Part shown: positions 7,535 through 17,500 of the stretch, in pieces
Numbering within the stretch: position 1 is the first letter of the stretch
How the letters are laid out: every line of letters starts with the position of its first letter
Assembly: GCF_000238775.2 (NCBI RefSeq)
Contig: NZ_AFEJ02000005.1
Location: 62,001-126,000 of the forward strand
DNA length: 64,000 bases
Source of the DNA: Acaryochloris sp. CCMEE 5410
GTDB lineage: Bacteria; Cyanobacteriota; Cyanobacteriia; Thermosynechococcales; Thermosynechococcaceae
Direction of reading: 5' to 3'
Notes under the pieces: generated by a model
The model's input: only the letters and a program-made list of their open reading frames with translations
What the model was told of the DNA's origin: nothing
Databases searched by the model: none
Position numbers and translations under genes: made by a program

Positions 7535-7630
7535 AGGCGGGATGTCGGAAGTTTGAGAGAAACGCGACATAAATTGCACCACTGACTCTGCACTTGCAGA
7601 TCACTATATAAGATCGGGGAATTTAATTCC
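7535..7630. repeat. 96-bp dispersed repeat, copy 1
   Basis: This stretch aligns without gaps to 34570-34665. The conserved core is AGATCACTATATWAGATCGG with GGGGAWTTTAATTCC behind it, and GGCGG and TTGCACCAC blocks before it; identity by eye is 75-80 percent. The second copy follows an Rpn-type gene and precedes a 34791 gene, which suggests a promoter/leader or a gene-end relic. Copy 1 has no intact gene on either side in the same orientation. Confidence 0.55.
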
Positions 7631-7674
7631 TATCCAAGCATCAAAGCTTTACCGTATATTGTTTTGAGCGGATC

Positions 7675-7899
7675 TCAAAGGTCTATAGCTTTTGATGATT
7701 TAGTGTAATATTTGCCTGCTTGTTCGAGGACATTCTGAGGACCAGACTGTAGTTGTCGCCAAAACTTGGAATTGGGGTTTGGGGTACATCGGAGATTTGA
7801 TTCAGGGGGGTAGAAAGCAGACCACTTCAGAATGGTACCCCCGAGTAGGACCAGTGGAGGAAATGCTTGTGGCTGCGTAATTCCTCCGGTTTTGATCAC
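7675..7899 (-). CDS. Doubtful short ORF in a gene-poor gap
   Basis: A 74-residue frame with a GTG start and a poorly placed GGAG. The residues look partly protein-like (SAFYPPESNLRCTPNPNSKF), but no family is recognised. It could be a gene remnant or chance. The rest of 7381-8232 shows nothing beyond the dispersed repeat. Confidence 0.25.
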   Translation of the reverse strand: MIKTGGITQPQAFPPLVLLGGTILKWSAFYPPESNLRCTPNPNSKFWRQLQSGPQNVLEQAGKYYTKSSKAIDL

Positions 7900-8232
7900 T
7901 CTCCATTTCTAAAAATGGCCTATTTTGTCATGCGAGTGTTATCCATTTTCGGCCAGATCTGAACAAAGCCCAGAATTCGTGTCAATATCTGATCGAAGAA
8001 AGAAGTTCATGAAAGGTGTGAGTGAACTCCAGGAATTATTCCAGGCTGCTTAACAACAATGAAGACAACATTTAGGGGGGATTATGACAATTTTAGAGAG
8101 TTTGGCTAACCATATCTGACACTTTCCGATCTATCATTTCAACATAAAATGAAGCTTATCCAAGCATTCCAGACTATTTATTATCAGTAAGCCTTGGGAA
8201 AACCCAGCTAATTGAATATAAAGCACAATAAT

Positions 8233-8556
8233 CTATTCCGCTTCCCTCTCGAAACCAGGTGGACATTCCCAACACTTGAATTCAACAGGAAAATCAATTT
8301 CTTTCCCTTCGTTAAAATCAAATATTAAAATGTGAAAATCTCTTGTGTTGATGGAATATTCCCAAGTTATTTTTTCTAGCTCTTTAGAAATTGAAAGTGT
8401 ACCTCCCTCGAACCCAAATTTTGAATCTTCAGATATTTGTACTGAAAAAAACCTTATATTCTCATCAACTTGCACTTTTAAATTAAGGTCTTGTACATTC
8501 GGGTTCTCTGTCAAATTACCCTTATCAATGCTTAAGATACTGAACTGTTTTTTCAT
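8233..8556 (-). CDS. Small hypothetical protein
   Basis: A 107-residue acidic protein with a good ribosome site (AAGGAG, 8 bases before the ATG). It alternates hydrophobic and charged residues in a beta-rich pattern (LNLKVQVDENIRFFSVQISED, then FHILIFDFNEGKEIDFPVEF). It ends with a CWECPPGFE segment. There is no signal peptide or membrane segment. I do not recognise the family. The small size, beta-rich pattern and location near a polymorphic toxin would fit an immunity-type protein, but this is only a positional guess. Confidence 0.65.
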   Translation of the reverse strand: MKKQFSILSIDKGNLTENPNVQDLNLKVQVDENIRFFSVQISEDSKFGFEGGTLSISKELEKITWEYSINTRDFHILIFDFNEGKEIDFPVEFKCWECPPGFEREAE

Positions 8557-8671
8557 CTCGATATTCTCCTTACTAGGACTACTCAGGCAACAAAAGAGTG
8601 CCGTTCCAAAAGTCTATAAACGTTTTCATGTCCACGCTACCTTTCGTCCCCAGCGTTGATGGATCATAGTA

Positions 8672-10132
8672 AGCGTTAATATCCTATATTTTCTATATTT
8701 TTCATGTTACTCTATCTCTTGCAGGGATTTGAAAGTAACGGTGAGAGATGGACTACGAATTTAGAGTGATTGTGGAGAAAGTTTCAGTTACCACTCAGGA
8801 AGTTGTTAAGCGAGACACTCTAAAAATTTATGATATCAAGCAACCAGAATCCATATTAGATCTAGGATTGCGTCACGAAGAACAAATCTCGCTGCTTTCC
8901 AAAGTTCAAAGTGCTCTGTTAGCTGAACAATCTACCCTCATCGATCCTGGATTCAAGCAGTGTATCAAATGCGGGGAGAAAATAGGCAAGCTTGGTTTTC
9001 AATCCTCTACCTTCCATGCTGTCTTCAGCGATCATAAACTCCGTATCCAAAAACATCGGTGCAAGAATCCAGATTGTCGTTGGCAAAGCTCTCCCACAAC
9101 AATCAGTGTCTTTGGCACAGATACTCATCCAGATTTAGTGAAACTGCAATGTGAGAATGGTGCCTTACATAGCTATCGAGAAGCCGAAGACAATTTGGAA
9201 AGACAAAATGCCCAACGTCGTACTGTAAATAACCACGTCCAGATCAAAAAGATCACTGACCAAATTGGCGAGCGCTTATCTGAGGAGAACAAAACGCCTC
9301 CCATCAGTGATGAATGTGCTCCAGCTGCCCCAGAGCTGATTGTACAAGTTGATGGGGGTCACATTCCGACCAAAGATAAAGACAAACGCAGTTTTGAAGC
9401 TCTATCTGGCATCGTCTATCGTCCGAGTGCGATTGAAGTGGTGGATCAACACCATCGCCAGATTACGGATAAGACTTGTGTTGTTTCCGCCTTAGACGAT
9501 GAGTTGCAAACCATCAAAACCTACCTGCATCATGCAGCCCTTAAACAAGGAATGACCCAAGAGACCAAGGTTACCGCTTTGGCCGATGGCGCACACAACT
9601 GTTGGTCCGTTATCTTAGCTCTGGAGCCTCACTGCAAGTCCTTAGAGTTAGTCTTGGACTGGTTTCACATTGGCAAGAAATTCAAGAATGTCAGCAATGC
9701 GCTGGGTGAGACCTTCACAAAGTCTCTCGACAGTACAAAGTGGAGTTTATGGCATGGCAAGGTAGATGACGCTCTGCGGAAGATTGCTCTGCTTCGAGAT
9801 AATATCTCAGATGACAAGAAGCAAACAAAGCTCACAAGCTTGCACGATTATTTGAAGAATAACCGTGATTATCTTGTCAATTATGATGAACGAGAGAAAG
9901 CAGGGTTAGCCTATACTAGCCAGGTCGCAGAATCTCATATTGACACCATCATTAATGCTCGACACAAAAAGAAGCAGAAGATGCAATGGACTCGGGATGG
10001 TGCCCACAATGTCTTGCAAATCAGAGCCAGTATGATCAGTAATGAATGGGATGAAAAGTGGCTTGATTTGGTACTGCCTGAAGAAGATAAAGCTGCTTAA
10101 AAATTAGCTTTTCCATATAGGATATTAACGCT
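8672..10132 (+). mobile_element. ISKra4-family insertion sequence
   Basis: The element is bounded by an 18-base terminal inverted repeat, AGCGTTAATATCCTATAT at 8672-8689 and its exact complement at 10115-10132. It carries one transposase gene that fills almost the whole length of 1.46 kb. It is apparently complete. I could not see an obvious target duplication. Confidence 0.8.
8748..10100 (+). CDS. ISKra4-family transposase
   Basis: A 450-residue transposase. An N-terminal zinc-binding region (CIKCGEK, then CKNPDCRW, residues about 72-112) precedes the DDE core: VDGGHIP (first Asp), ADGAHNCW (second Asp) and QVAESHID (Glu). The conserved LDWFHIGKKF and MQWTRDGAHNVLQIRA blocks are typical of ISKra4 transposases of cyanobacteria. 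No frameshift is seen and the terminal repeats are intact, so the element could be active. Confidence 0.92.
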   Translation: MDYEFRVIVEKVSVTTQEVVKRDTLKIYDIKQPESILDLGLRHEEQISLLSKVQSALLAEQSTLIDPGFKQCIKCGEKIGKLGFQSSTFHAVFSDHKLRIQKHRCKNPDCRWQSSPTTISVFGTDTHPDLVKLQCENGALHSYREAEDNLERQNAQRRTVNNHVQIKKITDQIGERLSEENKTPPISDECAPAAPELIVQVDGGHIPTKDKDKRSFEALSGIVYRPSAIEVVDQHHRQITDKTCVVSALDDELQTIKTYLHHAALKQGMTQETKVTALADGAHNCWSVILALEPHCKSLELVLDWFHIGKKFKNVSNALGETFTKSLDSTKWSLWHGKVDDALRKIALLRDNISDDKKQTKLTSLHDYLKNNRDYLVNYDEREKAGLAYTSQVAESHIDTIINARHKKKQKMQWTRDGAHNVLQIRASMISNEWDEKWLDLVLPEEDKAA

Positions 10133-10557
10133 CTCATGTTTCATGGCTCCTAGCCCCACTTCGTTCTTGGTTGAACGGTAGGACACTAGAGGCCGTGAAT
10201 TTTGGAAATTACCGTCAGAAGAATAAGGGAATGAGCTGGTCTGATAGAGGTAGTCGAGCTTTAGCCATACTGAAAACTGTGGAGCTTAATGGCCAATGGA
10301 AACAGCTCTGGTTCCCTTAAACCATTGCAGAGTAAGAAAACCCGGAAAAATTTACAGGTGGGCTTTGGTTGGCTTATTGGTCTGGAAGTATTACTGTGAA
10401 AAGCTTTCAGCGTAATTTTTTGTAGGATCGTGTTGTTGCAAAGTATATATTCTGTGTTTTGAGTTGCCAAAAGTATAGCTATATATAGCTTCTGCCGATC
10501 CTGTGAGAAAAAAATGGTCTATCTCGGCACAAGCCCAAAATCCGAAAGAACCAATTA
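10133..10557. other. Gene-poor gap
   Basis: 425 bases without a supported gene. The minus-strand frame of 69 codons at 10261-10470 has no ribosome site and no convincing composition. Confidence 0.4.
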
Positions 10558-11127
10558 TTAGTTATGAAGTCTACCATCAGGCATAGTTACTTGTCTCATG
10601 ATAGCAGCATTGAGATTTGTGTTATCTAGGATAACGCCAGTTAAATTTGCACCACTTAGATTTGCTCCCTCAAAATCACAATATGCTAGCTGAGATCCAC
10701 GAAAATCACAATTTGATAAATTTGCCCCAGTAAAATTACAACTTCCAAAGGCGGATTTAACAAGAGTAGTGCCATTCATTATCACATTTCTAAAATCACA
10801 TTGAGTAGCGATTATTTCATTTGCATTAGACCTTTCTAATGTTGCATTGCTAAAATTTATCTGCATAAATTTTGATTTATAAAAATTTACTTCAGTAAAA
10901 TTAGAATACATAAAGGCAACTTCATATATATTTGACGAATAGAAAATTGAATGAGTGAAATTCGTAGAATTAAAAGTTACTTTGGAAAGTATAGTTTTTG
11001 TGAAATCAGCATTAGAAAAATCAGAGTTACTAAGATCTTGTCCAGATATTTGTTTTTCACTACAATTAATATCCCTAAAATCTCTATTTCCAATACTATA
11101 TCGATGAAATAAGTCAAGATTTAGCAT
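10558..11127 (-). CDS. Pentapeptide-repeat protein
   Basis: A 189-residue protein made largely of A(D/N)LXX-type repeats. Degenerate repeats cover residues about 28-110 (SNSDFSNADFTKTILSKVTF) and clean ones about 125-180 (GANLSNCDFRGSQLAYCDFEGANLSGANL). These repeats fold as a right-handed quadrilateral beta-helix. No signal peptide is present, so it is cytoplasmic. Some members (MfpA, Qnr) mimic DNA and protect gyrase. It lies 433 bases downstream of the giant toxin gene on the same strand, the usual place of an immunity gene, and its A+T-rich composition matches the toxin tip. The immunity role is inference only. Confidence 0.9.
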   Translation of the reverse strand: MLNLDLFHRYSIGNRDFRDINCSEKQISGQDLSNSDFSNADFTKTILSKVTFNSTNFTHSIFYSSNIYEVAFMYSNFTEVNFYKSKFMQINFSNATLERSNANEIIATQCDFRNVIMNGTTLVKSAFGSCNFTGANLSNCDFRGSQLAYCDFEGANLSGANLTGVILDNTNLNAAIMRQVTMPDGRLHN

Positions 11128-11560
11128 AGAATACTCTAAGAAAAAATGTATTAGTATTAAAAAGCCGATTAATAATAAATAGAACTAAAAACATCAGATA
11201 AGTGTAAATTTAGTGAACACAAAAATGATAATAATATTATTTTACTCTCAATGCAAAAAATAGATCTAAAAGATAAACATATTGTTATATTTGGCAATAA
11301 AATTGGACAATTGAATTATAAAACATGCTTTTTAGATTCAATTTCTAGAAAAATATTGAGGATAAAAACCTTATTTTTTGCTAGTACACACTTCCTTGAA
11401 ATAGTGATTGAGATTTATGAGCCATTACATAATATAACAAAGTGTTGGGGAGAATATTAATTAAGTAATTAATCAAGATCTATCAGGGTTAGTATCCTGA
11501 TGTATGAATTAATACATTCCAGACTTCTCATTTACTAAACGCAAATTCTCCAATACAAAA
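11128..11560. other. A+T-rich gap between the toxin tip and the pentapeptide gene
   Basis: 433 bases, very rich in A and T. A 69-codon plus-strand frame (11251-11460) has no good ribosome site and is convergent with the toxin gene. ATCAGG/CCTGAT at 11482-11501 could form a short hairpin after the toxin gene. Confidence 0.4.
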
Positions 11561-14500
11561 CTAATTAGCTAAATCAGCAGGAACTGGAATGTAATGTACT
11601 GGTGGAATATTGGCCCATCTTTCTCTAAAAAAGTCAGCTGGACTTTTCTCACTAAATGCCCATTGGAAATGGTACCCGCAATCTGAAGCAACCAGCATGC
11701 CCCTATGCCTCAAGCCCTCAAATGTAGGTACATCTTGTCCATATTCAGTTAAAAACTGATTCGAAGGTATGTGCTTATAACCATCCTTTGCTTCCCAGAC
11801 ATTTCGCGTTCCTGGTGTCTTACCATCGTAATCTATGGCAACTGCAAGTCTGTTCATAGCAAAGAAATTAAAATCTGAATTTGAGACAAATGTTTCATAA
11901 TATGCTCCAGATCTTGTTATATCTCTTTTAACCTCGGCGACAAAACACCTTCTATTTTGGTCATCTGGCTCTCCTTCTGGTTTTATATCGTCAAGTACTT
12001 GAGGATAGTTTGCAACCGTAGTGCGCTGATCGGGTGTCATTTGGGCAATAACATTTGTAAAATTGTTACTTGTTGTAGCAAGTATATATGCAGTAGTGAT
12101 AGCAAGAGATAGATCGGTTTTTATTTTCTGCGCTACCTTTAGTTCAGTTAACAGCAGTAAACCACTAGGATCTGTCCCATTAACAGGGTTGTTATGAGTA
12201 TAAGAATACTTATGAATTGTTAAAGGCTCAGATAAGACACCTTCATAAGTATCTCTTCGATTAAATCGGCCAGAGGATTGTTGATAATAACGCTGTCTAA
12301 GGTAATAACTATCAATATCTTTATCGAATTGTTCACCAGCAAATCTATAACTGTTTTCAGTGATTCCAGATAATCCAATTTGATCTCCAAATGAATCATA
12401 GGTGTAAGTATCAGTGACTTCCCCTTGATTATCAGTGAGTATACGGGTACTACCCAATCCATCAACTTGATAATAAGAGAGATGTTCACTTCTCTGTTGA
12501 GATATTAAATCATGACCATAACTATAGAATGCAACTAGATTGCTATTAATAGACTCTTCCAACACTTGAGCATAAGGTCGATTTTTATCAACTAAGAAAT
12601 TTACCTTGTCACCATTGATAGAACGACTAACTCTGATTCCTTCACTATCATAGGTGTACTCAGTGTTATTCCCATTCGATAGGTCAACTCTTACTAAGCG
12701 ATTGTCATCGTTCCATTGGTAATTTGTTACTTCAGAATTATTTTTAGTGCGTTGAGTTTGATTACCATTATTGTCATAAGTATAAGTAATGCTCTCAATT
12801 TCATTAGCTCCACGGATGAGTATTTCTGTCAATAAACGGTCATTTTCATCATAAGTATAGTTAGTTACTCCGTTAGCAGAATCATTACGTGATAAGCGAT
12901 TTCCAACATTGTCATAGGTGTAGTGAATTACTCTTTCACTATTATTGATGTTTTCTTGGGTTACTCGATAAAGGTCATCATAGAGATATTCCACTTGTCT
13001 CCCATCTGCTTCAGTTACAGAAGTGCGGTGACCCGACTTATTAAGGTTATATCTATAACTGGATACGATCTCTCCATTGGATTTATTCTCTAGATAAACT
13101 AACCGATCTAATTCATCATAAGCTCGAGTCTCAATTACCCCATTAGCAAATTCAGTGCGAGTCAGGTTTCCCACGCTATCATAATCATACGTCGTGATGT
13201 TAAAGTCGGAATCAATGACAGTTGACAGCCGATTTCGCTCATCATAGGTATAGTTGACTCTGCCATTAGGCGTGACTACAGATGTTCGATTATTAGCCTC
13301 ATCATAGGTGTACTCTATAGTCTTTCCATTAACTGAATAGGGACCGTCTGGGTCTGTTCGTGATATTAATCTGTCCAGTTCGTCATACTCAGACTGTGTA
13401 ATTCCCCTTCCATCAGTTGTAGATGCTAGTCGACCAGTCGGTGTATAAGCATAGCTAACATCAGCATTGTCTTCATAATCTATGATTACTAGCCGATTCT
13501 GTGTGTCATAAATGTATTGAGTAACTTCACCATTGAAGTCTGTATAAGCTTGCAGATTACCAACACTATCATAGCGACTGATAGAACGCTGTCCTAGGGG
13601 CAACTCTACTGCTGTCCTACGACCAGATTTGTCATACTGATATTTTGTAGCATGATTATTAGCATCCACTACTTCAGTAAGGCGTCCAGCTTCGTCATAT
13701 TTATACTCTGTTAAAAAGCCCAATGCGTCTGATACTCCTGTCAAACGATTGACCTTGTCATATTGATATGTTGTAACTTTTCCAGACTGATCTGTAACGC
13801 TCTGCTGTCTATCACGCGCATCATAACTGACATGGATTTCTGAATCATCATGAAACTTTGTATTAACAACTCTCCCTAAATCATCATATTCGTAGAGAGT
13901 GGTTCGGCCTAATGCATCAGTATTTGCTATTGGACGACCCATCTTGTCATATTCGACAATTATTTTGGGATTATTGTTCAGGTCATCTGGAGTATCATCT
14001 GCAAAAATGGTTTCTGTAACTCGTCCCATAGCATCATATCGATACTCAGTTTTGTTACCACGTTCATCAATAGTGGCCTTGACTCTACTATCTTTAGTGA
14101 ATTTGGTCTGAATACGGTTATTGTCAGTAAGGAAGGTTGGAGACGCATCAGGATAAATAATCTTTGTCCAATCTATCGCTTCTAAAGTTTCACCTGGAGC
14201 TACCGCTGCTAATAGTTGTTCAAGCGTGTCATTATTATCAGGATGAATGGTTTCAACCAAGCGATCAACTTCATCATAGATAAAATGAGTCCCTCTACCC
14301 GCTTGGTCAATGGAAGCTCTCAACCTTCCACCCCGATCATAGAGATTGATAATTCGGGGATTATCCCTCAAATCGCTGGGAGTAGCATCTGAATAGATAG
14401 TTTCGACAAGCTGGCCTCGCTCATCATAACGATTCTCAGTCTTATTTCCTAAAGCATCAATAATTGCAATTTGTCGACCGTTTGCATCGTATTGATACTG

Positions 14501-17500
14501 AGTAATATTACCTTCACCGTCTGTCAAAGTTTGAACACGATTTTCATTGTCATAGGTCCAACGAGTGATCAAGTCCTGAATGCCGCTAGGGGTAGTTACT
14601 TTGCGAGTCTCACTAGTACGGTTACCATTTGCATCATAGGTGTATTGGGCAACGTTGCCTTCAGCATCAATTAATTCCGTTAAATTGCCATTCGCGTCGT
14701 AATTGAAATGAGTTTTGTGACCTAGAACATCTTCTTGATACAGTAGTGTTCCCGTGCTGCTATACCCAAATTGAGTGATGTTACTAGCTTCATCAATACT
14801 TGATAGCAAGTTTCCATTAGGATCATAACCATAGTTGTTGGTGTTCCCAAAGACATCAGTTTCACTTGTTAAGCGACTCTGAGCCCCATAACTATAGTAG
14901 GTAGTGTTTCCAAGAGCATCAGTTACACTTGTTTGGTTTTTCTGATTGTCATAGGTGAAGTCAGTTGTCCATCCATCGGGACCACTTTCATCAGTGATAA
15001 TTGTCTTACTCAGGACATTATTATCGTTATCATAAGTCCACTTAGTGATTTTACCCACCGCGTCTATTTCAGTGATGACATTTCCACGTTGGTCATACTC
15101 ATAAGTTGTTAGATTACCTAATACATCCTTCACCGTCTGTAAAGAATTCTCAGGATCGTAGATTAGTTCAACTGCTTCTCCATTGACATCTAGTACCTTC
15201 GTTAAACGACCCTGGTCGTTATACTCGGTCTGCACCCCAGACCGACCTAACGGATCAATTACCTCATCCAGGTAATGGGGCTGAGTTTCGTCATACTTAA
15301 ACTGGGTAACATTCCCTTCTCTATCCGTGACGGCCACCAAATCACCCAGAGCATCATACTCATAGGTCACCTGGTTCCCCAACGGATCCGTCACTGTTGT
15401 AATCCGACCTTGAGCATCCCGCTCAAAGGTCACCTGCTGTCCCGTGGAACTGGTAATTGCACTATCGGTATAGGTAAGGGTATTGCCATTGGTATCTGTG
15501 ACTGACAGCAGATCCCCTGATTGACCATCAATCTCATACACAATGCCTTCTTTGGTGGTTAAAACATATACCCCACCAAAGTAGCTATCCGCTGGGTTAT
15601 AGACCTGTCCCGCCGGATTGATATAAACCCCATCCTCTCGACGAATTAACTGACTAGCGTCACTTTGACGAACACTCAGCGTGCTGGTTACACCTAGATC
15701 CGATTCAAAGGCCGGATTCAAAAACTGCAACTGCTCAGGAATTCTTGCTCCTTGTTTTAGCAATTTAGCAATCTCAGGATTCAATATCGGTTTGAACGTA
15801 AACCCTTGCCGCTGTCCCCCCGGCAGAGTGATATACACCCGTGTATCCGCCTCAAACCCAACAGTACGAATCCCCAACTGCTCAAAGGTCTCATCCTTCG
15901 GCAAACTGGTTCTGAGATCCGTATCCCGGAACTCTAAACGCCAGCCATAGCCAAAGTCATCGGTGGTATTGCTGGTCAACGTATCGTAGGTCCGAGTTAC
16001 CGAGATGGGAATCCCTGTCACTGGAATGGTCAAATCCGTAAACGACAGCTGGAAGTTCCCTAACTTCAGCTCACCCGCCACCGTCACCACCTCATCTTGG
16101 GTGACAACATTGCCCCCCGCATCCACAGCGGTCAGCCGCAAGGTATAAGCATCATTCTCCAATAGCGAAGGATCAAAAGTACCCAATACCCCATCCACCA
16201 CCGGATCAGATCCTCGGAAAATCTCCCGGAAGTCCTCAGACCCGACCTTGGCTACAGACAGGCTGTAGTAAACCAAATTGTCATCATTTACCGTCCCCAC
16301 AATCTCTGTAGGAGCCGTAAACACCTGTCCCCTCAAATCCGGGAGGCTAATCTCAGGGGCATCCACATCTGTGAAGTCCAGCACAGAGAAAATGGTCTCC
16401 GTCTGGGTGGTATTCCCCGCAGCATCCGTGGCCGTGGCAATCGCCGTCACCTCACCCACGACATCTGGGGTAAAGGTATAAATCCCATTGGCATCTAGAG
16501 CCACCGCTTGGCCATTCACCGTCAAGCTCAGCAGATCCACCCCAACGTTATCCGTAGCAGAGGCAAACAGAGAGACCGACTCACCCAGAGTAGCGGGTTC
16601 CACACTGGGCACCAACCGCACCTCGGGTGCTACATCATCCGTCTGCACCGTCAGGTCAAACTGTTGTTCAACACTGGCTCCCACTGCATCCGTCACCGTC
16701 AAGGTAATCGGATAGACGCCCACTTGGTCAGCCGTCGGCGTCCAGGTAATGCGGCCATAGGCATCAATGGTGACCCCTAAGGCTTGGGCATTGGCATCCA
16801 ACTCATAGGTCAGTGCCCCACCCTCTGGATCTTGAGCCTGAACATCATAACGATATTCACCCCCCACAAAGGCTGTTGTCTTTGGTGTGGAGCGAATCAC
16901 AGGCAGCTCATTGGCTAAGGCCCTGAGGGTATAGCCTTGAGCGGCCCCCAATCCCTCGGCATCATAGGCCGCCACCACAATACGATGATCCCCTGCAACT
17001 GGAGCATCCCAGGTCAATACCCCTGTTTGGGCATCCACCGAAATCCCAGCAGGACCTTCCAGTAACTGGTAGGACAACGCCTCACCTTCTGGATCCGTCG
17101 CTTCAATTTGATAGGTATAGGGTTGTTGCAGATCAGCCTGGAACAACGGACGAGAGGTAATCGTAGGAGCTTGATTAATCGGAGCTTCACCCACTTCTAA
17201 TTGATAGGTCTGGGTACTCACGGCCCCTTGGCTATCGCGCAACTGAACCTCAATTTCATGAACACCCAACTGGCTGGCTTCGGGGGTCCATTGGATCAGA
17301 CCCGACTGGGCATCAATCGTCATCCCCGCTGGGTTAATCCCCAGACTGTAGGTCAATTCATCCTGTTCTGGATCTTGAGCAACCACCTGATAGGAATAGG
17401 CTTGGTCTTGAGCGGCTCGGGTAGACGGCGTCGATAAGAACGCTGGAGGCGTATTGGCCCCATTCACCTGCACCTCAAAGGTTTGCTGAGTCGAGAGGCC

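Noticed and set aside
7403-7585. A 60-residue plus-strand ORF
   Set aside because: It runs into the dispersed repeat and is rich in Arg/His without a recognisable pattern.
11251-11460. A plus-strand 69-residue ORF as immunity gene
   Set aside because: It is convergent to the toxin, lacks a good ribosome site and lies in A+T-rich DNA where chance frames are common.
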